NCBI RefSeq assembly: GCF_000151315.2
Contig: NW_011887298.1
Location: 1,060,530 to 1,124,529, forward strand
Length of the DNA stretch: 64,000 bases
Reading direction: 5' to 3'
From: Capsaspora owczarzaki ATCC 30864
Lineage: Eukaryota; Opisthokonta; Filasterea
Position numbers and translations under genes: made by a program. The notes beneath the pieces are model-generated. The model did not search any database, was not told the origin of the DNA, and worked only from the letters and a program-made list of their open reading frames with translations. This document shows positions 1 to 11,841 of this stretch, in pieces. Every line of letters starts with the position of its first letter. Positions within the stretch are counted from its first letter, which is position 1.

Positions 1-473
1 TTGCGCAGCACAAACTGCCGAGACTCTGCGCTTGTTGAGGACGAGGGGTTGCTGACAATCAGAAGGAAGGTCGGGTTGGACTGGCCGTGAGCAAACTGCC
101 GCACCTCGATGGCCGATTCCGGTGTAAGACCAATGCTCTGCAGGAATGCATCACCCGAATGGTGGTTCAGCACGGTGACTGTGTCCAGACTTGCAATCTG
201 CGACCAATCCAATTTGCGATGATCCTGGTGCGCCAGGACGAGATTTGGCGTGGCAATATCCAGTGTCTGTCCTGCAGTCCCGGTAGAATGGACTCTGGGG
301 CCCATTGTAGAAACACTCGCATCGGCAGATGAGGCGGATTGGCTGGCAGCGAGTCCCAGCAGGAACGCCTTGAGGCGGTCAACGTCAAATTGGTGCCCGG
401 GTCGGATTGGCGTCGTCCCGCTCTTGGAGCTGCTCACGCCGGCCATCGCAGTGAAAACGGTGCGTGTAGCCAT
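1..473 (-). CDS. ACAD10/ACAD11-like protein, N-terminal part (cut by window edge)
   Basis: Open frame from an ATG at 473 running off the left edge, about 157 residues with no stop. Near the start it reads HQFDVDRLKAFL, and near the end VRQFAHGQSNPTFLL then FVLRK. This matches the beginning of the aminoglycoside-phosphotransferase-like kinase domain of ACAD11 and ACAD10, which carries G-x-SNPT and YVLRKKPPG motifs. In animals those proteins fuse this kinase-like domain to an acyl-CoA dehydrogenase and act on 4-hydroxy fatty acids in mitochondria or peroxisomes. Between the two conserved blocks lies a Ser/Ala-rich insertion of roughly 70 residues absent from the human protein as I remember it. 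The dehydrogenase half, if present, is outside the window. The gene is divergent from the PH/RUN/SH3 gene that starts at 854. The ACAD10 versus ACAD11 choice is open, and a stand-alone APH-family kinase is possible. Confidence 0.7.
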   Translation of the reverse strand, partial: MATRTVFTAMAGVSSSKSGTTPIRPGHQFDVDRLKAFLLGLAASQSASSADASVSTMGPRVHSTGTAGQTLDIATPNLVLAHQDHRKLDWSQIASLDTVTVLNHHSGDAFLQSIGLTPESAIEVRQFAHGQSNPTFLLIVSNPSSSTSAESRQFVLR

Positions 474-853
474 GGCTTGATGTCTGAGTGCACGGGCGCG
501 CACGGAGGCCACACATGATGGGAGCAAGATTGCAGCAGAGCGGAACATGATTCGGCGTGGTGCTGCGGAATGACTGCGTTAGACGCCCAATATCAAGATT
601 AGGCCCCAAATGATATTCAATGCTGGAGGTTGAGTGAGTGCGATCGCGTTGACAATTTCGGGGGGAAAACGCGATCTGAAGTCCTGTGGCTGCTCTGTTG
701 CTCTTCAACCCTGAGCAAATCCCGATTGTCGACCATCTGTGCCTTCGTGACTTTTTGTACTCGAAATACAGTACATGCTACGACATCTAGATCTGAGATG
801 ACAATATTATTGCTTCCATTTCCAGTCTTCTTATTCTTTTGTGTTTGTGTGCG
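474..853. promoter_or_regulatory. Divergent intergenic region
   Basis: 380 bp between the start codons of the ACAD10/11-like gene (-) and the PH/RUN/SH3 gene (+). No coding potential was recognised. It must hold the promoters and 5' UTRs of both genes, but I see no motif I can name with confidence. Confidence 0.5.
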
Positions 854-1014
854 ATGAGCGACCAGCAGGTGAGCCAGGACACCCGAGCACTTTGAATCCC
901 CCCCCCTTCAAAAGAACCATCGCAGCGACGCCGATCTCGAAGCAACAGAACAGAGCGAGATCGGCAGAGCAATGCAAAGTGGGGGATCAGACAGCAGAGA
1001 ATGCAAATCCCAGC

Positions 1015-1059
<45 letters not shown>

Positions 1060-4000
1060 GCATTGCTTGCTGATCTTCCAAAGCTGATTCCACTCACTCT
1101 TTGTTGCAAACACTGTTGAAACACCCTGACGACTCACACAGACGACGAAGGGCGTCGCTGCTGCCCAGGCCGGAGCACCGCTGGGACCGCGCGGGTTTCT
1201 GTTCAAGCAAGGCGAGATCAACCGCGGCTGGAAGCGAAGGTACTTTGCAATGGGCCAGTTTGACCGCCTGTGCTACTTTCGCTCTGGTCCAGCGTCGTCA
1301 TCAGCGACGACCAGCAGCACTAGTAGCAGTAGTGGTAGTAGCAGTAGTAGTAGTAGTAGTGCTACTACGACTGGCGGTGGATTGAGTGCTGGTGCTGCGG
1401 GTGCCGCCGTCACTGAGGTCGCTGCAGACGTCATTGGCCATGTCGCGCTGCTCGACGCTCAGTCCATCCACTCGGCAATCCCGCCACATCCGCCAAAGAA
1501 GCACATGGTCAATTGTGCATTCGACATCCAGACATCCACTCGCACCTGGCACTTCATCACAGAGGTAAAAACGAACAGCGCAGCCATTTTGGCATTGTTC
1601 AGGAAGAAGGAATTTGCTCACTCAGGGCGACTCATCGCTGGCTCTCGTCTGGCTCTGCTCATCGTTGGTGTGTACAGACGAGCGAGGAGGTAGACCGCTG
1701 GGTCAAGGAGCTGCAGGCCGTTCGTGCTTACTGGCTCAAGCAGATCGAGCTGGGCAACGTTACCGCGGAAGAGTTGGGTGCCGAGCCGGCTGAGGAAGAC
1801 AAGCCCGAGGTCCACAAGGTCTGTACCATGACTCTTTTGCTGTCACTCGAGTCTTGGCATTTGGAAGAGAGTTCGATGTTGGTGACAAAGGGGGGGGGAA
1901 AAAAAGTGGCTGACCGATCTCGTTTGTCCCCAAAAATTCTGCAGACTGGATTGCACCTGCCATTCCTCAAGAGCAAGAAGAAGCAAGCCGCGGCAGCTGC
2001 AGCTGCAGCTGCTACCGCCACGACTCCTACGCCCGCGAACGGCGGACACCCTACTTTATCGAAAACACCCTCGGGGCAGTTCACGGGCAGCTCGCCAGTT
2101 TCGTCCGAGCCAACGTCGATCAGTTCGTCGCCGCCTGGGGACGGATTGGTCCACAGTTCTGACTCCATCTCGAGTACAGGTGCCATCATTGTCAAAATTC
2201 ACTTGCTGGGCGCGGGCGAGTTCCGAACCATGCCCATCACCTCGACCAGCACGGCCGAGCAGCTGGCGAGCAAGCTTGCGAGCAAGCTCCATGTCGGTTC
2301 TGATCAGCGCGAGCAATACTCGCTTGTCGCTGTTCCAGCGAGCGCTTCTGGCGAAAGCACCGTGTCCGTTCACAACCCGCCCGAGCCGCTTTCGTGCGAA
2401 ACGAGTGCTCAAACATTGGTGCTGGACGAAGATGACAACATCTCCTCGCTCAAGACCAATGGTTTCAAGCTCTACTATCTGGATCGCATGAAATGTGTAG
2501 TGCAGCCGATCGGCATGCCCGATGGGTCGTTCGTCTCCCTTCCACTGACGTACGAGATGACTGCCGCTGAAATTTGCGGCTTGCCTGTCCTCGCGGCTCG
2601 CTTTGCACAAATCTATGCTGTGCTATCCTCTGCAACAGACGCAACTACTCCTTCGATTGGGCTGTTCTTGCGCACCGTCGACGAAAGCGGCGCTGTCTCG
2701 CAGCAGCTGTTTTCTCAGTACGACAAGCCGCTCGAAACTCTGTTTGAATCGCCCGACAGTGATGCGATTCCTGTTGCCAAATCGCAGGGAGAAGGCACGT
2801 CTGTTGCACTGTACTTGCTGAACAAGACTGCGCACGAAACGGTGCACAGTGCGACGCCGGCTGCAGGTCGCGACAGCATCGGAGACGAGCTCTTCCTCCG
2901 ACCAGGCCTTCGAAACTCTGTTTTCGTGCGACCCGACGCCGACGATGAAGATGACTACCTCGAGAAGGACGAGGCCGCGGCGATCGAGCGCGATGCTGCT
3001 TTGGGCTTGTTTTCCAAACATGCCGTTGATGAAGCCGAAGCCTCTGCAGCGCCAGCGGCAGTCTCTGCAGATGTGCATCAAGACGATTCCAGCTCCGAAG
3101 AGCAGCATGTCGAAACACATTTGGAAATTCCTGCGACAACGCTTCCGCAAGTTGATTCAACTGTGCCGTCTGCGACTGAGAGCTCGGTCGTTTCAGTCAC
3201 CTCACCCGGTTTGCCAAGCAACGAGGCTGCTGCTGCTGCTGCTGTTGTAACTGCCAAAGTGACGTCGCGTCCAGGGAGCGCGGGCGCATCACAATCTACC
3301 TCCAACTCCAGCACACCTTCGAGTTTGAACGCATCAAGTCAGCTTTCTTCGGCCGCGAACGCCGAGCCTGTAGACGAGCTTCCTCCGAAAGGCAGTGTGC
3401 GGGATGCGCTCAAAGTATTTGGAGGCTCAGGCTCGTCTTCTACTCCCTCGCCTGCAGGCCAAGGCAAGAAGAAGGGCGCTGCCAAGAACGCAGCCGCGGC
3501 TGCCGCCCCAGCGAAGGCGAAAGCCTCCTCCCCACCAGTGGAGCCTGCGGCGGAACCGGCTGCTTCCTTGGCCACTTCAGCGCCGCCATCCACGGAGAAT
3601 GTTGCGACGCCTTCTTCTTCGTCGGCCCCAGCTGTTGCTGAGAACGTTGCGACGGTTTCTTCATCCACCCCGTCAGCCGGCGCTGCCGACACAACCGCTG
3701 CACCCAACAAGCAACCTGCGACCAGTGCGGCCGCCTCCTCGTCCACTCCAACCAAAGGCGCTGCAGGAAAGTCGAAAAAGCAACAAAAGCAGCAACAAAA
3801 GCAGCACGCTGCATCCGAACCAGCACCCGAACAACCAAAATCTGAGGTTCCGACCTCGACCTCCACCGCTACGCCTGTCAAGCCAACGGTTGCGCAGCAG
3901 AATGGCGAGAAGGCAGCTCCCTTGGTCGCAGAGTCGCAGTCATCTCATGCCAACCGTGCCTCACCGCTCCCGTCTGCTGACTCGGACAGCATGCGACCGC

Positions 4001-7000
4001 GTGCAGGAACCATCCAGTCCGCCTTGTACTTTGACCCCGCCGCCAAGGTGCCGCGTCAACAAACACTCGATTCCCGCAGCAGCGATTTTGGAGTGCAGAT
4101 TTCAGACCAGCCCACCACTTACAACTCGACTGCAAGCGAGGCCCTCAAGGAGCAGGCTGTCTCTGGTCAGCTCGACGACGCAGACTTGGCCGTTGAGTTT
4201 GCGCGCCAGGCCAACACTTTCCAACGTGACGTTGATGGGGGCGTGAGCCGGCCAGACGACAGTGACATCTTTTCGAATGGCGATGCTGACACGGCACCCA
4301 CCAACGACGAAGTTTTGGAAGATCTTGCGCTGAAGGCTGCGCAAGCCGACGAGCTTCAAGCGGCGGATGACTCTCCTGCCCCGGCTGTGGACCTGACCAG
4401 CCCCGTGCCCATGTTTGTTTCCAAGTCTCGCGCAACCGCTTCACTGATTAGCAGTGCTTCTTCCAGTCCGTCGCCGGCTCCAGGGGAAACCACAGTCTCG
4501 CCGTTCGCCAGTGAGACGACGCCCGTTTCGCATTCGCTGTCGAGGGCACCCTTGGAGGCGAAACGCGAGCCGTTCGTCATTCCATCCCCATCCGTTCTCA
4601 AGATTGTGCTGTTGCAGTCTTCTTCGGCCGCCTCCACAGCGACCAACGCTGCAATGGACACAATCTCTCTCTCTGGCACGGTGCTGCACAACACTGCGGG
4701 AGTTTGGCGAATTGTCCTGGATGCCCAGTCATCTGGGCGAGTGGAGCCTGTTTCCGCGAGCGAGGTTTGTAGTTGTGTTCGCTCGTTTTTTTGTTTAATG
4801 CTTGTTGTGTGCATTGGCCCCAAGCGACTCATCGTTTTTTGATTTTTGATTTTCTGTTATTCTTGGTTGCAACTTTGCAGCTCGGTCATATTGAAAGCTT
4901 CACACTTCCCGGAGGAGTGCGAGCGATTTTCCACCACACCAGCAAACGCTGGCAAGTCATTCCAGTGATTTCGATGGACGATGAACCACATGCGCTGAGC
5001 AGTGGCATTGTGCGCGGGACTGTCGAGGAACCCGCAGCTGCGCCGGAAGCACCAGCGGCGCCGGCGCCTGCAGAGCCTCAATTGGCCAAGCTGGACATTG
5101 CACGCGCCCAGGCCCATCGCAACGCCGTCCCTGGTGCCCCGTTCATGATTGCCACCAAGAGCAGCTCGACGGTTGCTCCGGTTGCGGAGACGGAGCATTC
5201 GAGCTCCACCGCGACGACCGACTCCTTGGCTGATTCGGTTGTTCTCAGCAGCAGCGTGTCTCTGCCTACTCGCCCGCAGCCTGGCCCGGCGGCGGCGGCA
5301 GGAGCAGCTGCGTCAATCCACGCACTGGGTCCTCCGCAGCCCTTTGCATCCTTGGCGACCAAGCAACCGTCTCTCAAGTCCCTTTCTGCGACTTCGACCA
5401 CGCAGCGCGCGCCAGCGCCTTCGCAAGACCTGCATCACCCCATGTCCTATGCGTTTGCCGACGAATCTGGTCGCGGAGTGACTCGCGACGAGTTGCTTGA
5501 GCTTCAGAGTACGTCCATACCGTTATCTGGTCCAAAAAGTTTTGTTGAGATCAGTCGCTTACTTTTTTTTGTGAAATGCCATGCGTTTGACAGATCACAC
5601 CATCAAACTACACACTGTTGTCGGGAGCATTGTTCGGCTGTTTTCCCAGAATGCGCTCGAATCGAACGAGGTACGGAGTTGTTCAAGCTGCACGTTTTGA
5701 AGTCGTGTGTGCGCTTTTGATCTCCTACTGACCAACGCGCTTTCATCCTCTCTTCACCTCTGCTCTGACATCAAATCGTTACAGAGTGACGCTGCAGATG
5801 ACACCAAAAACCCGGCCATGGGTAGTCTGGTCCGTGGGTCGCTTTGTTCTGCGCTCGCCGGGTTCCTGCTGCATGGCCTCAAGCAGTACAGAGGTTTCAT
5901 GATGAGTCGGCTGGACTTGTGGCAAGTGGTTGAAGCCTCCACCGTCTCACAAAGTATGACAGCTTGCGATCCCAGTGTTGATAGTTCTTGCGGGTTGGAC
6001 TCGAGCTTAATTTTTTTTGTGCACGCCCTTTTCTCTCTAACGTTCACAGCATCGCCCAACAATCCGGTGCAGCGCCAAACCCATCGCATCGTTTCCTTCC
6101 TGAATGGCCACGCATTGATGGCAAAGGACTCGAGCATGAAGTACCGATCTTTTGTCTGCGCGCTGCTCAAGTATGTCTGTTTTTTTTTTTTGTGATGCAT
6201 TTGTTTGCTTGGTAGCTCAACTCACCCATGAACCCAAATCTTACCCCAACCCTCCACCCCCGCACGCGCGCACCTCCCACAGTGATTCCTTGCTCGAGTC
6301 ATGGCTGCTGCAGTTGCATTGCAGCGACGACATTTTGCCAAAGTTCTACGAGCCAAACGCCCTGCTTCGGTCTGCCTCGCGCGCGCAAATGAAGGAGCTC
6401 GCCACCACAGTGCATCCGCTGACAGCGGTTCGCTTCAAGCTGCATCTGCAGTTTGAGGTTCGACAGCAAGCCGTTCCGTCCTCCCCGGCGCACGTTCAAC
6501 CGTCCCACCAACCGCTTGTGCAAGATGCCGCTTCCGACTCTTCCTCGTCCAGCTCTCTTGCCTCACGCTCGCTGACCAGTCAGGGCTCTGTCAACATTGA
6601 CATGTCCAGCTCGCATCCCGAAGTCATGCCTGCGATGGCCAGCAGTGCCATGGTGAATGTCGAGGCCGGCGATGCTACGCATGCGCTCCAGCGCACGCTT
6701 GCAGGTCGCTCACACTCGAGTTTTGCGCAGCCCGAGTCTCCGGCTCCCCGCAGCACCCAGTCGTCCAGCAGCAGCCCATTCAGCTTGTTCCGCCAGCAGT
6801 CTTCTGGATTTGGTTCCGGGTTTTTGCGCGGCACTCTCGAGTCGGTGCGTGCAAAGGTGGTTGAAAACGTCAATTCGCTGCTCGGCGAGGTTGGAATTGA
6901 GGCCGCCGATGCCCCGCCCCGACCGCGGCCTGCCGTGCCTGAAGATGACTATGATGACAATTCCGCCGTTGACGGACTGACCTCGGTGTCTGCTGCGGCT

Positions 7001-7183
7001 GTTCGCCCAGGAATGCGAGTGATTGCCCTCTCGCACTTTGTCGCGCATGACATGGAGCAGCTTGCATTCTGCAAAGGCGACGAAATGGTCGTTTCCGACC
7101 GTGTTGACGACCGCTGGGCGCTGTGCACGCTCAATTCCATCACCGGGTTGGTTCCCTTGTCGTTGATTGCGCAGCTGGATTGA
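854..7183 (+). CDS. PH / RA-like / RUN / SH3 multidomain adaptor protein
   Basis: Nine exons: 854-868, 1142-1564, 1678-1818, 1945-4764, 4881-5508, 5594-5670, 5785-5953, 6050-6170, 6283-7183. They join in frame to 1,764 aa. Exon 1 encodes only MSDQQ. A PH domain (about residues 17-175) begins GFLFKQGEINRGWKRRYFAM and contains a poly-Ser insert. One or two ubiquitin-like/Ras-association-type folds follow (about 275-470). A long Ser/Ala/Pro-rich disordered region comes next. A RUN domain (about 1345-1530) shows GSLVRGSLCSALAGFLLHGL, RSFVCALL and LLESWLLQLH. An SH3 domain ends the protein (about 1707-1764, with DDRWALCTLN). RUN domains bind Rab/Rap-type GTPases, and RUN-SH3 order recalls RUSC1/2 membrane-traffic adaptors. 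The N-terminal PH and RA-like parts are not in RUSC. A role as a phosphoinositide- and GTPase-dependent trafficking adaptor is inference. Confidence 0.82.
1016..1056. repeat. 41-nt poly(A) tract inside intron 1
   Basis: Uninterrupted adenines within the first intron (869-1141) of the PH/RUN/SH3 gene. It is the longest of many homopolymeric A or T tracts in noncoding parts of the window, for example about 10103-10121, 10518-10539, 52432-52459 and 52946-52974. Confidence 0.9.
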
Positions 7184-7185
7184 TC

Positions 7186-7661
7186 GACTCGACCGCGAGC
7201 CCCTCGCAAACGACACCACAAATTGTCGACACGTATTGTCACTGAACAGAGCGAAATTGTCAAATCATTTAATGGCGAAAATATCACGAAATCAAATTTT
7301 TTCCACCCGGCATCTATGAATACAGTGGTGAGAACAAGAAGGAAGGAAAACGAGGAGGAGGAGGAGGAGGAGGAGGAGGAGGAGGAGGAGGAGGAGGAGA
7401 GTAGACGCAAGCATGCAAATGACGACTCGACCGCGAGCCCCTCGCAAACGACACCACAAATTGTCGACACGTATTGTCACTGAACAGAGCGAAATTGTCA
7501 AATCATTTAATGGCGAAAATATCACGAAATCAAATTTTTTCCACCCGGCATCTATGAATACAGTGGTGAGAACAAGAAGGAAGGAAAACGAGGAGGAGGA
7601 GGAGGAGGAGGAGGAGGAGGAGGAGGAGGAGGAGGAGAGTAGACGCAAGCATGCAAATGAC
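7186..7661. repeat. Perfect 238-bp tandem duplication with GAG microsatellite
   Basis: Two head-to-tail copies, 7186-7423 and 7424-7661, with an exact 238-bp period. The first begins three bases after the stop codon at 7183. Each copy contains the same (GAG)n run and the same flanks, and by reading I find no difference between them. It occupies the 3' UTR/convergent gap between the PH/RUN/SH3 gene and ABCE1. Glu-rich open frames inside it are by-products of the GAG repeat. Identity suggests a very recent duplication or an assembly artefact. Confidence 0.9.
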
Positions 7662-7790
7662 CACTCAAGTCTGTCCAACCAAAAGAACAGCCTTGAAGCA
7701 GTGTGAAAGTGGCAGTTCTCAAACGAGAACAGAAACTAGCTCGCCGAGCCTGCGTCACGGATTAACCAAGAAAATGCCTTCAGACCGGAC

Positions 7791-9848
7791 TTAGTCTTCC
7801 AAGAAGAAGAAGTTGCCGGCAGTCTTTTGCTCGCGATCCTTGACAGAGTCAAGCTTGTTGATGCGCGGGCGGAAGTTGGTCGGATCACGACGGAAGGTAA
7901 TGTCGAGCGACTTGAGGAAGGAGTTCATCCCGTTAAGCAGAGATTGAGGACTGTGGCCCAAAAAAAAAAAAACACGAAAGCGCATGAAAAAGTGAGTGAT
8001 TTTAGCTCAACTTGCCTGCTGGCAACAACAAGCGAGTCTCTCTTCGCAAAAACCAAGTGTGAACATACGTGTTGGCGCGAGTAGCAACAGATGGCTGGCC
8101 GTCAAAGACAATAACGCGATCAGCCATGTAAGTGGCCATGATGAAATCGTGCTCGACAATGAAACCAGTCTTCTTGGCGTGCAAAATAAATCTGCAGTGA
8201 AGCAAGGATGAGGAGGCGGAAAAATACACAATCCAAAGCGTGAGCGATTTTTGTTTAAAAAACCCCCCAAACCAGGAATCTCACAACACCAGTTTACAAA
8301 AACAACAAACCCCTCCACTTACCGCTTAATGACCTTGGCGGTGATGATACGCTGCTCGGAATCGAGGTAGGCAGAGGGCTCGTCAATGAGGTAGATATCG
8401 GCAGGGGTGCCGAGGCAGAGGGTGATGGCGACGCGTTGGAGCTCACCACCAGAGAGGTTGACAACCTCCTGGTCCATGAGCGACTCGAGCTCGAGTGGCT
8501 TGAGGACGTCAGTGTTGAACTGAGGGTGGATGGATGCCTCGCGAATCTTCTTGTGGAGCAGCTGGCGGACCGAGCCGGTGAACTTGGGCGCAATCTTTTG
8601 GGGCTTGTAGCTGACGTTGAGGGCGGGGACTTGCTCCTCAGTGTCGGCTTGCAAGAGACCGGCAAGCATGCGAATGAAGGTGGTCTTGCCCGTGCCGTTC
8701 TCGCCGAGCATGACGAGAATTTCGGAATCTGAAAAGTCACCCGCCTCCACTTGGAGCGAGAAGTCGCCCAAGGTCTTCTTCATCTTGGGGTATTGGAAGC
8801 GGCTGAAGCGCTTGATCGACTCCTCCTTGTCGGCAGTCTCAAACATCTTGAAGGTGAGCGCAGACTCGCGGAATCGCAGGTTTTCAGTGGGGATGACACC
8901 GTCGAGGAAAATGTTGATGCCTTCACGGACCGAGAAGGGCATGGTGACGACACCGTAGGCACCGGGGACGCCGTAGAGAACGCAGATAAAGTCCGAAAGG
9001 TAATCGAGGACGGACAAATCGTGCTCGACAACGATAATGTAGTTCTTGGCGGTGATGAGGTGACGAATCATCCGGGCGGCGTTGAGACGCTGCTTGACAT
9101 CGAGGTAGGACGAAGGCTCGTCAAACATGTAGACGTCGGCGTTCTGCACGGCGACGACACCAATGGCAAAGCGCTGGAGCTCACCACCAGAGAGGTCTTC
9201 AATGTTGCGCTCGGTGAGGTTGGTCAGATCCAACATGGGCTTGACAACGTCCTGGTTTTTGCGATCGTCCTTCTTGTCCAGAATCTCCTGCACCTTGCCT
9301 TGAACAGCCTTGGGCAGGTTGTCGACGTACTGGGGCTTGATGATGGCCTTGAGGTTGTCCTCGAGAATCTTTTGAAAGTAGTTCTGGAGCTCAGAGCCGC
9401 GGAAGCGGGTGAGAATGTCAGCCCAGTCCGGCGGGTTTTCAAAGCGACCGAGGTTGGGCTTCTGCTTGCCCGCAAGAATCTTGAGTGCGGTCGACTTGCC
9501 GATACCGTTCTTGCCGACAAGACCGAGGACCTGGCCAGCGCGCGGCGTGGGCAGGCGATGCAGCTTGAACGAGTTGGCAGAGTAACGGTGGGTCGTTTCC
9601 TTCGAGAGGTTGGACGGCAGGTTGATAATGCTGATGGCCTCGAACGGGCACTTCTTGACGCAGATGCCGCAACCAATGCACAGCTCTTCTGAAATGTACG
9701 AAATCTTGTCGGTCGGCGCGACTTCAATGCACAGCTTGCCCATGCGGACGACCGGGCACGACTTTTTGCACTCTTGCCGGCACTTTTTCGGCTTGCACTT
9801 GTCCGAGGACACGATGGCGATACGCGTAAGTCGTTCGTCGTCCGACAT
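7791..9848 (-). CDS. ABCE1: ABCE1/RLI1 ribosome-recycling ATPase
   Basis: Three exons on the minus strand (9848-8323, 8191-8069, 7950-7791) join to 602 aa; human ABCE1 is 599. The start is [13 protein letters not shown], matching the family start; an upstream in-frame ATG would add unrelated residues. The N-terminal [4Fe-4S] domains show [16 protein letters not shown] and [16 protein letters not shown]. The first ATPase has Walker [10 protein letters not shown] (about residue 109) and [12 protein letters not shown]; the second has GENGTGKTT and [11 protein letters not shown], each followed by a DEPS Walker B. The hinge and the C-terminal end [16 protein letters not shown] are intact. The protein is essential and cytosolic: it splits post-termination ribosomes with eRF1 or Pelota and also acts in initiation. 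It is divergent from TMEM242 and convergent with the PH/RUN/SH3 gene. Confidence 0.97.
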
Positions 9849-10757
9849 TTGTGCGTGTGTGTGTGTCTGTTGTAGGAATGGCGGTGAGAGTATGTTGCAT
9901 TGCATTGAACGAGGTCCATTGTTGCTCAATAGCACAGCACGATCAAAGTGCAAAAGGGAAGGGGAAGGGCTGAATTTCGTGTTCTTGCGCTCTTGTGTGC
10001 GTGTGGCTGATCATCAGATCGAGTCATCGACTCAGGAGAGAGACAGCCATCGAGCGATAGAGAGTGAGTGAGTGAGAGTTGAGGGGAAAGAGGAACGAGA
10101 TCTTTTTTTTTTTTTTTTTTTGGGTTTTGGTTTTGATTGCTGGTCGCTTTGGTTTCAGCAAGTCCCTGCCGCCCCCCGACCCCAATCGACTGCACTTGCA
10201 CCAAGCAGCAAGCAAGTCAAAGACGCCAGCCCCCACCGCCTTGAGCAGTGCGGTTGTGCGACGAGCGTGAAGGCCGGCTCAAAATCGCGCGGGAGACAAA
10301 GCACATGGCGCCTGCGTCCTCTTCACTTCCCGCTTTGCCCCCCCCCCGCTTTCGCTCCTTTCTGCTTGTGCCGCTGACCGAGCATCCCACAAACAGACCA
10401 GCGCAATGTTAAGTGTGTGTGTGTGTGACTGAATGCTGAAGTGTGTCTGACTTTTGAGCGGCACACAAAAAGCTCAACGTTCAACATTTCTGTTTCAATG
10501 CAAAATGCAGCGCATCTTTTTTTTTTTTTTTTTTTTTTTCCTTACAATAAAAGAACAATGAACGAGGAGTTTTTTTTATTTTTTTATGTTTTGGTTTTAT
10601 TTTTTTCCAATGAATTTTGCTTTGTTGATACCAAAGCATTCGATTTTTTCTGAGACATTGTCAAGTTTTGTTTTAATGAAAAAAGCTTCCTTGGTTCAAA
10701 TTTGGAAAAGCCAGTCGTCAGAATTGCTCAGATTTTTGTGATTTGATCGTGGCACCA
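9849..10757. promoter_or_regulatory. Divergent intergenic region, T-tract rich
   Basis: 909 bp between the start codons of ABCE1 (-) and the TMEM242 homologue (+). It contains long T runs near 10103-10121 and 10518-10539 and further short T runs to 10680. No gene was recognised. It should carry both promoters. Confidence 0.5.
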
Positions 10758-11706
10758 ATGTCTGAGACTGGAACGACCACTACGACTCCTACGACGACTG
10801 CTATTACTACCACTACTACTACTACCATCACTACTACTGCTAGCAATGCAAGCGAGTGGTCGCCACAGGCCGTCGGGATTGCAGCCGGCGTCGCGTTTAC
10901 AGTGGGCTTTGTCGGGCGCCTCGTCGTCGTGACACGCAAGCAGAGCCGCCAGCTCAAGGAGCAGATGCGCACAGCGCACGAACAAGTTGCCCAGACGCGG
11001 CTGCGGCCAGCCCAGGCGTATCAGACCGCCGCGAGGACGCCGTCGTCGCGCACGTCGCACGTGCCGCTGCGAGACATGCTCTCGCTGTCATCGCACCCAA
11101 CGTCACCTTCCGCATTCGCTGCCAAGGCGCTCATCTTTGGGACTGTGCTTTGCGGCACGGTCGCAGGCATTTCCGTGTTTGCCGTTGCGAAATCAATGGG
11201 CGTTTCATCGGTGAGTTTTGTTGTTGAACGATCGAGGTTTACAAATCGTTGTTGGTTGACCTCTGATCCTCTCCAATGAGGGTTTTCACGAAGTGCTTGC
11301 TTGATGTCCTTGTGTTGTGGGCGAAGCGAGTGCATGCATCACTGCGTGACCAGGAGCTAAATCTCGTTTTGGTTCTTTGATTTGGTTTTACTTGTCCGCC
11401 GAATGACAGATGGAAGAGTTTGCCCACCGAATGCGCGTCATCGTACCGGAATACTCTGCCTCGATTTCCTCCAGTATTCGCGGACTGGGACTGGCATCCA
11501 CGCGAAACCAGCCGTCCGACGATGCCAACGCTGCAAAACCCGCTGCATCGCACGAAGCAACACCCACCACCACCGCCAAAGTCGCCCTTCCTCCATCATC
11601 TATCCCTCAAGAAGACGAAACATTTGAGCAACGGATGCGGCGGATTTTTGGCCGACGAGCAGCCGAACCAGCGTCTTCACCGTCGAGTCCGAGTTCTGCT
11701 TCTTAG
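10758..11706 (+). CDS. TMEM242: TMEM242-like mitochondrial inner-membrane assembly factor
   Basis: Two exons (10758-11210 and 11410-11706) joined in phase 0 give 249 aa. After a Thr-rich N-terminus there is a first membrane segment (about residues 38-58, AAGVAFTVGFVGRLVVV) ending in basic residues. A second lies at about 124-145 (ALIFGTVLCGTVAGISVF) and is followed by AKSMGVSSMEEFAHRM. Human TMEM242 has the same order, with the equivalent of WKALGVHSMNDFRSKM directly after its second helix, which is what identifies the family. Mammalian TMEM242 works with TMEM70 in assembling the ATP synthase c-ring and is linked to complex I assembly. The Thr/Ser-rich ends are lineage-specific, and the protein is longer than the human one (about 141 aa). 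Confidence 0.8.
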
Positions 11707-11841
11707 TTTTGAGCCTTCATATCATTTTTCTCGCCCTTTGTAAAATAATCCCCATTCTGTATCATTTTGTTCAACTCATTGCTCTTTTCTTTTGTACTAG
11801 TGAAGTGGTTTCAAGCTCAGTCGTTGATCCCTTCGCAGAGG

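Noticed and set aside
7223-7706. Glu-rich and Ser/Pro-rich open frames in the tandem duplication
   Set aside because: Products of the GAG/CTC repeat read in several frames; both copies give the same peptide only because the DNA is duplicated.
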